A stretch of DNA of 26,568 bases from T3Sed10-213 sp012519365 (lineage in GTDB: Bacteria; Planctomycetota; Phycisphaerae; Sedimentisphaerales; Anaerohalosphaeraceae), in assembly GCA_033809355.1 (NCBI GenBank), contig JAPXLV010000038.1, positions 1 to 26,568 on the forward strand. The letters run 5' to 3'. Below the pieces are notes generated by a model that worked only from the letters and a program-made list of their open reading frames with translations, did not search any database and had not been told where the DNA came from. The position numbers and the translations under genes were made by a program. This document shows positions 23,307-26,568 of the stretch, in pieces (the stretch's first letter is position 1; every line of letters begins with the position of its first letter).

Positions 23307-24980
23307 ATGAAAAGACGGTATCTGCAATGGGGGAGACAGGTTTTTGCGCGATTTCGGCGTAAGCCGCTTTCGCTGGCGGAGAAATGCCGTCTGCAATTTG
23401 GTGCGGCGGTCCTGTTTAGCCTGATTCTGGCATTGTTGATTCCGTATCTGTGGATGAGCAAACTCTTGGAAAAGGCAGCGTTGGACGCAGGCAGGGCGGT
23501 CGCCGAGACGGTCTTCGAACGCCATTTCAAATTGGAACCGCCGCCTGAGGCGGAGTTGCCGCGGTTGACTCCCACGGGCCAGGTGCGTGAGGCGGATGAC
23601 CAGATTGTGGTATGGTATCGCACCGGCACCGAGGGGCAGGACATAGACACGTTTTTGACCGATTCGCAAAAGGAAAAAATCGAGTGGCTCCGCTCCGGCA
23701 GCCGGGTCGGGGAAATCGGCTGGATTGAACACTTGTCGAACCGGGGTGCCCAGAATTACTATGTGCGACGGGTGCTGGCCGATGAGAACTGTCTTCGCTG
23801 TCATTTTCCGCAAGGCACGGCGCCGGCGTTTAATCTGAATCAGGAAATCGGGATTTTGGCTGTACAGACCCCCACTCACGAACTGGAACGAACGCTGTTT
23901 TTGAATCGGTTATGGATTGTGGTGGCCGGTTTGCTGGCAGGGATGGGGGCGATGGTGGCGTTTTACACCATTATCCAGCGGGTCATCCTGCGGCCGATTC
24001 GTCAGCTTCGAGCATTGGTCAACAACGTGGCCGAGGGCAATTATGAGATTCGCAGTTCCATTCGCTCCGGCGATGAATTTGAAAATCTTTCGGACGCCTT
24101 TAACCATATGCTCGACAACCTGATGGAATCGCAGCACAAACTTGAGCGTGCCAACGAACAATTGGATCAGAAAATCGCCCAGCTGTCGCAAAAGAATATC
24201 GAATTGTACAAGGCCAATAAACTCAAGAGCGAGTTTTTGGCCAATATGTCGCATGAATTTCGGACCCCGCTGAATGCCATTCTGGGATTTGCTGAGCTGT
24301 TGCGTGAAAAACCGGATGCCGAGGCCGAAAAAACACGCCGCTGGGCGGAAAACATTATTTCCAGCGGGCGGTCGCTTTTGAGTATGATCAATGACCTGCT
24401 CGACTTGGCAAAGGCCGAAGCGGGCAAGGTGGAACTGCGTGTTGAAAAGACCGGCATCCAGCAATTATTGGAGGGCCTGCAGGCGTTCTTTTCGCCTTTG
24501 ACCGAGCAAAAACGGATCAAAGTCCGTCTTCAGATCGCAGACGAAATCCCCCTGATTCAAACGGATGCGGGAAAAGTGCAGCAAATTCTCTATAATTTGC
24601 TCAGCAATGCGATAAAGTTTACGCCGGAAAACGGGCGCATTGTCATCAAAGCGGTCATGCTGGATGATGTAACGGTGCGGATTTCTGTTTCGGACACCGG
24701 GCCGGGCATCTCGCCGGAAGATCAGGCAAAGATCTTTGAAAAATTCCTTCAATTGGATGGCTCCCTGACGCGCAAGGAACCCGGCACGGGATTGGGGCTG
24801 GCTATTTGCAAGCAACTTTCCGAACTGCTGGCTGCGTCCCTCAGTGTGGAAAGCACGCTTGGCGAAGGCTCGACATTCTATCTCGATTTGCCGGTTAATC
24901 TAAGCCGGGTTGCCAAGCAGAATCCTCTGCCCACAAATCCGGACAGACATCCGAATAATGAAGGCAATAGGTCCCAATAA
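23307..24980 (+). CDS. sensor histidine kinase with periplasmic CxxCH motif
   Basis: A 557-residue hybrid of sensor and kinase domains. Order: TM1 (about 31-50), a periplasmic domain ending in Cys162-x2-Cys165-His166 (ENCLRCHFP), TM2 (about 203-223), HAMP, a coiled coil, HisKA with phospho-acceptor His316 (MSHEFRTPLNAILGF), then HATPase_c with N box (NLLSNAIKF), G1 (DTGPGI) and G2 (GTGLGLAI). The sensor resembles the Tll0287-like/DUF3365 heme domains, so it probably binds c-type heme and senses redox state or a gas. The ATG at 23307 has AAGGG 5 nt upstream; an ATG at 23229 is a possible alternative. No response regulator is adjacent. Its last 86 nt overlap the convergent gene. Confidence 0.9.
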   Translation: MKRRYLQWGRQVFARFRRKPLSLAEKCRLQFGAAVLFSLILALLIPYLWMSKLLEKAALDAGRAVAETVFERHFKLEPPPEAELPRLTPTGQVREADDQIVVWYRTGTEGQDIDTFLTDSQKEKIEWLRSGSRVGEIGWIEHLSNRGAQNYYVRRVLADENCLRCHFPQGTAPAFNLNQEIGILAVQTPTHELERTLFLNRLWIVVAGLLAGMGAMVAFYTIIQRVILRPIRQLRALVNNVAEGNYEIRSSIRSGDEFENLSDAFNHMLDNLMESQHKLERANEQLDQKIAQLSQKNIELYKANKLKSEFLANMSHEFRTPLNAILGFAELLREKPDAEAEKTRRWAENIISSGRSLLSMINDLLDLAKAEAGKVELRVEKTGIQQLLEGLQAFFSPLTEQKRIKVRLQIADEIPLIQTDAGKVQQILYNLLSNAIKFTPENGRIVIKAVMLDDVTVRISVSDTGPGISPEDQAKIFEKFLQLDGSLTRKEPGTGLGLAICKQLSELLAASLSVESTLGEGSTFYLDLPVNLSRVAKQNPLPTNPDRHPNNEGNRSQ

Positions 24981-25851
24981 TCCGCATTGCAAAGAGAAAC
25001 AACACTGCCCCGCCAAGACGCAAGGCAAGAGCTCCCGCGACAATGCGCATGTTGGCATCATCCTGCGGGGCAAATAAAGCCATCCCCAAAAAAACCACAT
25101 AAAATGCAATCAGCGTAAACAGGGTTGTGAACATATACGGCCAAAACGTTTTCACAATCGCTTTGATGAGCAGATCATACCGAAAGATACGCCACCACGG
25201 TACTCCGAGGGCGAGAATCGCCAGATTGATCGGCCACAACAGAAGACAGATTCCCACAAGGACATAAAAGAACGCGCCGATATCGATGCCGAAAGATTCA
25301 AACCCTGCGCTGATCAACGACGCCGGAAGCAAAGCCAACAACAGTGATATCAAAAACAGGTAGCAAGATTTGATAACATTCCAGATAAACTCAAACCCTG
25401 AACCCATGTCAACCGACGGAAGCGAATCACTGCCCATTTGTGTATCGAGAATGACTTGCAAACAGTACCACGAAAAACCGCCGAAGGTGATGAGGGTCAC
25501 TGTCCACCCAATAAGCAGCGGCGGCCTAAACCCTGGAAGGGTAAAGGACATATCTTCATTGCCGAGAAAAAAATGAAATATCACCAGAGCCGCACAAAAA
25601 ATCAGCCCCGTGCAACTGTCCCGATGGAAAAAGGCTTTAATCGATCCTTTCATCGCGTTGGCGTAAAACCCCGGCAGCGCCGGTGCCGGTTGAGGCTTGC
25701 ACAGATGGGCCGGTTGGCCGCTTTCAGATGGAATTACAAATCGTGCATCGCATGTCAGGCAGCGGGCGATGCGTCCTGCAAACTGGCTTTTGAACCCGCA
25801 AACGCGTCCGCATTGGGGGCAATCGCATTGAATCGTCATATGTTCGTTCAT
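24895..25851 (-). CDS. multi-pass membrane protein with N-terminal zinc ribbon
   Basis: A 318-residue protein. The N-terminus carries a likely zinc ribbon, Cys11-x2-Cys14 and Cys31-x2-Cys34 (CPQCG...RCLTC), of the short kind frequent in planctomycete membrane proteins, followed by a Pro-rich linker and about six hydrophobic segments. No enzyme motif is seen and the function is unknown. The ATG at 25851 overlaps the upstream gene's stop by 4 nt (ATGA); a longer open frame to 26082 lies within that gene and is rejected. Its 3' end overlaps the histidine kinase by 86 nt on the opposite strand. The C-terminal half resembles the neighbouring membrane protein. Confidence 0.8.
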   Translation of the reverse strand: MNEHMTIQCDCPQCGRVCGFKSQFAGRIARCLTCDARFVIPSESGQPAHLCKPQPAPALPGFYANAMKGSIKAFFHRDSCTGLIFCAALVIFHFFLGNEDMSFTLPGFRPPLLIGWTVTLITFGGFSWYCLQVILDTQMGSDSLPSVDMGSGFEFIWNVIKSCYLFLISLLLALLPASLISAGFESFGIDIGAFFYVLVGICLLLWPINLAILALGVPWWRIFRYDLLIKAIVKTFWPYMFTTLFTLIAFYVVFLGMALFAPQDDANMRIVAGALALRLGGAVLFLFAMRIIGTYCLHYSDVCPDLWAEDSAWQPGLD

Positions 25852-26510
25852 GGCATATAGCACCCGTAATGACGATAAAACAGGCCGCACGAGCGTGCCA
25901 GAATCAGTGTCAGCAGAGTCATCAGAATGTGGCATACAGAAGTTTTGACAACGATTTGTTCCGGTGTGGTTTGTATGAACAATGTTGACTTCCAAAATAA
26001 CGCCGCGATGGCCAGTGCCTGTACATACAGCGCCAAGTGAGGCAGGAAGGTTTTTTTCGCGGCTCGCACAATCAGATTCCATCGCAGCGCAAGAAAAAAA
26101 TCGCGAGAATAGGCGTAAATTGTCAGCGAAAGCGGCAGCACAAATAAACCGGCCGCGGCAGCAATTATTACCGGCCAGTTTGCCTCAACAGCCATCTTTC
26201 TCAGCCCCCACCACACCAGCCCGGCCGGCGCAAAACTGATCGCCAGCAGAATCGCAAAAACGTATAAGCTGACAATAGAAGCAAATAAGCGGTTTACCGT
26301 ATTATCCTCAAAAAGCCGCGGCAGGGAGTCGTCGTTCTGGTCGGCGGTAGACTGGATAATGTCAAACAGAAACCGACATTGTATGCCGAGGGTTATCGCA
26401 GACACAAAAATGCCCACCGGTAACGGTAATAGAACAATAATAAACTGAAGTTTTGCATTTTTAAGGTAACGCCAATTGGAACCTGATACGATTGAAATCC
26501 CAGTTATCAC
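25848..26510 (-). CDS. multi-pass membrane protein, related to its neighbour
   Basis: A 220-residue protein with about five hydrophobic segments and no zinc ribbon. The segment LRWNLIVRAAKKTFLPHLA aligns with FRYDLLIKAIVKTFWPYMF of the adjacent gene, and both end with a G-[LT]-[FY]-x2-HY motif near the C-terminus. The start is uncertain: the GTG at 26510 overlaps the preceding gene by 50 nt and lacks a good ribosome binding site; the frame is open to the window edge. A start after the first hydrophobic segment would remove it. Function unknown. Confidence 0.65.
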   Translation of the reverse strand: MITGISIVSGSNWRYLKNAKLQFIIVLLPLPVGIFVSAITLGIQCRFLFDIIQSTADQNDDSLPRLFEDNTVNRLFASIVSLYVFAILLAISFAPAGLVWWGLRKMAVEANWPVIIAAAAGLFVLPLSLTIYAYSRDFFLALRWNLIVRAAKKTFLPHLALYVQALAIAALFWKSTLFIQTTPEQIVVKTSVCHILMTLLTLILARSCGLFYRHYGCYMP

Positions 26511-26568
26511 CTTCGATGCGTTCGATGACCCACTCGATTGTATCGCTGAGGGTTTGTCGCAATACCGT
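26461..26568 (-). CDS. 3' end of a gene running off the right edge
   Basis: Reading from the window edge on the minus strand, one frame gives 35 residues that look like a real protein end (acidic-helical TIEWVIERIEGDNWDF, then a short basic-hydrophobic tail) before TAA at 26463-26461. It lies just upstream of, and slightly overlaps, the next membrane protein gene, so it is probably the preceding member of the same operon. Too little remains to name it. Confidence 0.5.
   Translation of the reverse strand, partial: TVLRQTLSDTIEWVIERIEGDNWDFNRIRFQLALP

Noticed and set aside
25852..26082. N-terminal extension of the zinc-ribbon membrane protein
   Set aside because: It lies in an alternative frame of the neighbouring gene; ATGA overlap and the zinc ribbon start support 25851.

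Overview
The window looks like an ordinary stretch of chromosome from a member of the Planctomycetota, most likely the Phycisphaerae/Sedimentisphaerales side. This is inference from gene content, not a database match. The clues are a DUF1844 protein beside smpB, a prepilin-like protein with an H-x9-DG tail, a secreted GH2 enzyme, membrane proteins with a short N-terminal Cys4 zinc ribbon, and a GluRS with a large insert after its KLSKR loop. I see no rRNA, tRNA, CRISPR array, intact insertion sequence or phage gene. Both ends are ordinary chromosome, and the right end cuts into a gene.

Layout. 1-3146: a small membrane protein (minus), then smpB, a DUF1844 protein, trpC and a TauE/SafE transporter (plus). 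3241-6714: a prepilin-like protein (minus), maf (plus) and a COG2509 FAD-dependent oxidoreductase (minus). 6724-10499: lpdA (plus) meeting a NtrC-type regulator (minus), then a PilZ protein ending in a clear terminator. 10516-15422: a promoter followed by a tightly coupled set of lipoprotein, DUF362 protein, a possible 33-residue ORF and a GH2 glycosidase. 15481-17857: a two-gene ABC transporter operon (minus) whose ATPase gene is split by a frameshift in a run of seven C. 18030-24980: a plus-strand series of gltX, a PfkB-family kinase, thpR, aspS and a heme-type sensor histidine kinase. 24895-26568: two related multi-pass membrane proteins and the 3' end of a third gene (minus).

Functionally most of this is housekeeping: ribosome rescue, tryptophan synthesis, nucleotide clean-up, lipoamide dehydrogenase, two aminoacyl-tRNA synthetases and an RNA-end enzyme. 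Three signalling proteins are mixed in: a regulator with a degenerate receiver, a PilZ protein and a CxxCH sensor kinase. The GH2 operon is the one clear catabolic unit.

The observations most worth following are these. Five genes have a sigma70-like promoter whose -10 box ends only 8-13 nt before the start codon, with no usable Shine-Dalgarno, which predicts leaderless or nearly leaderless mRNAs. The NtrC-type receiver has Glu at the phospho-Asp position together with Lys104Arg and Asp11Pro. GluRS carries a roughly 60-residue insert resembling an XRE helix-turn-helix. A perfect 12-bp inverted repeat lies inside a small ORF coupled to the GH2 gene. The ABC ATPase is frameshifted at a C7 run. 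No wholly new multi-gene system is evident.
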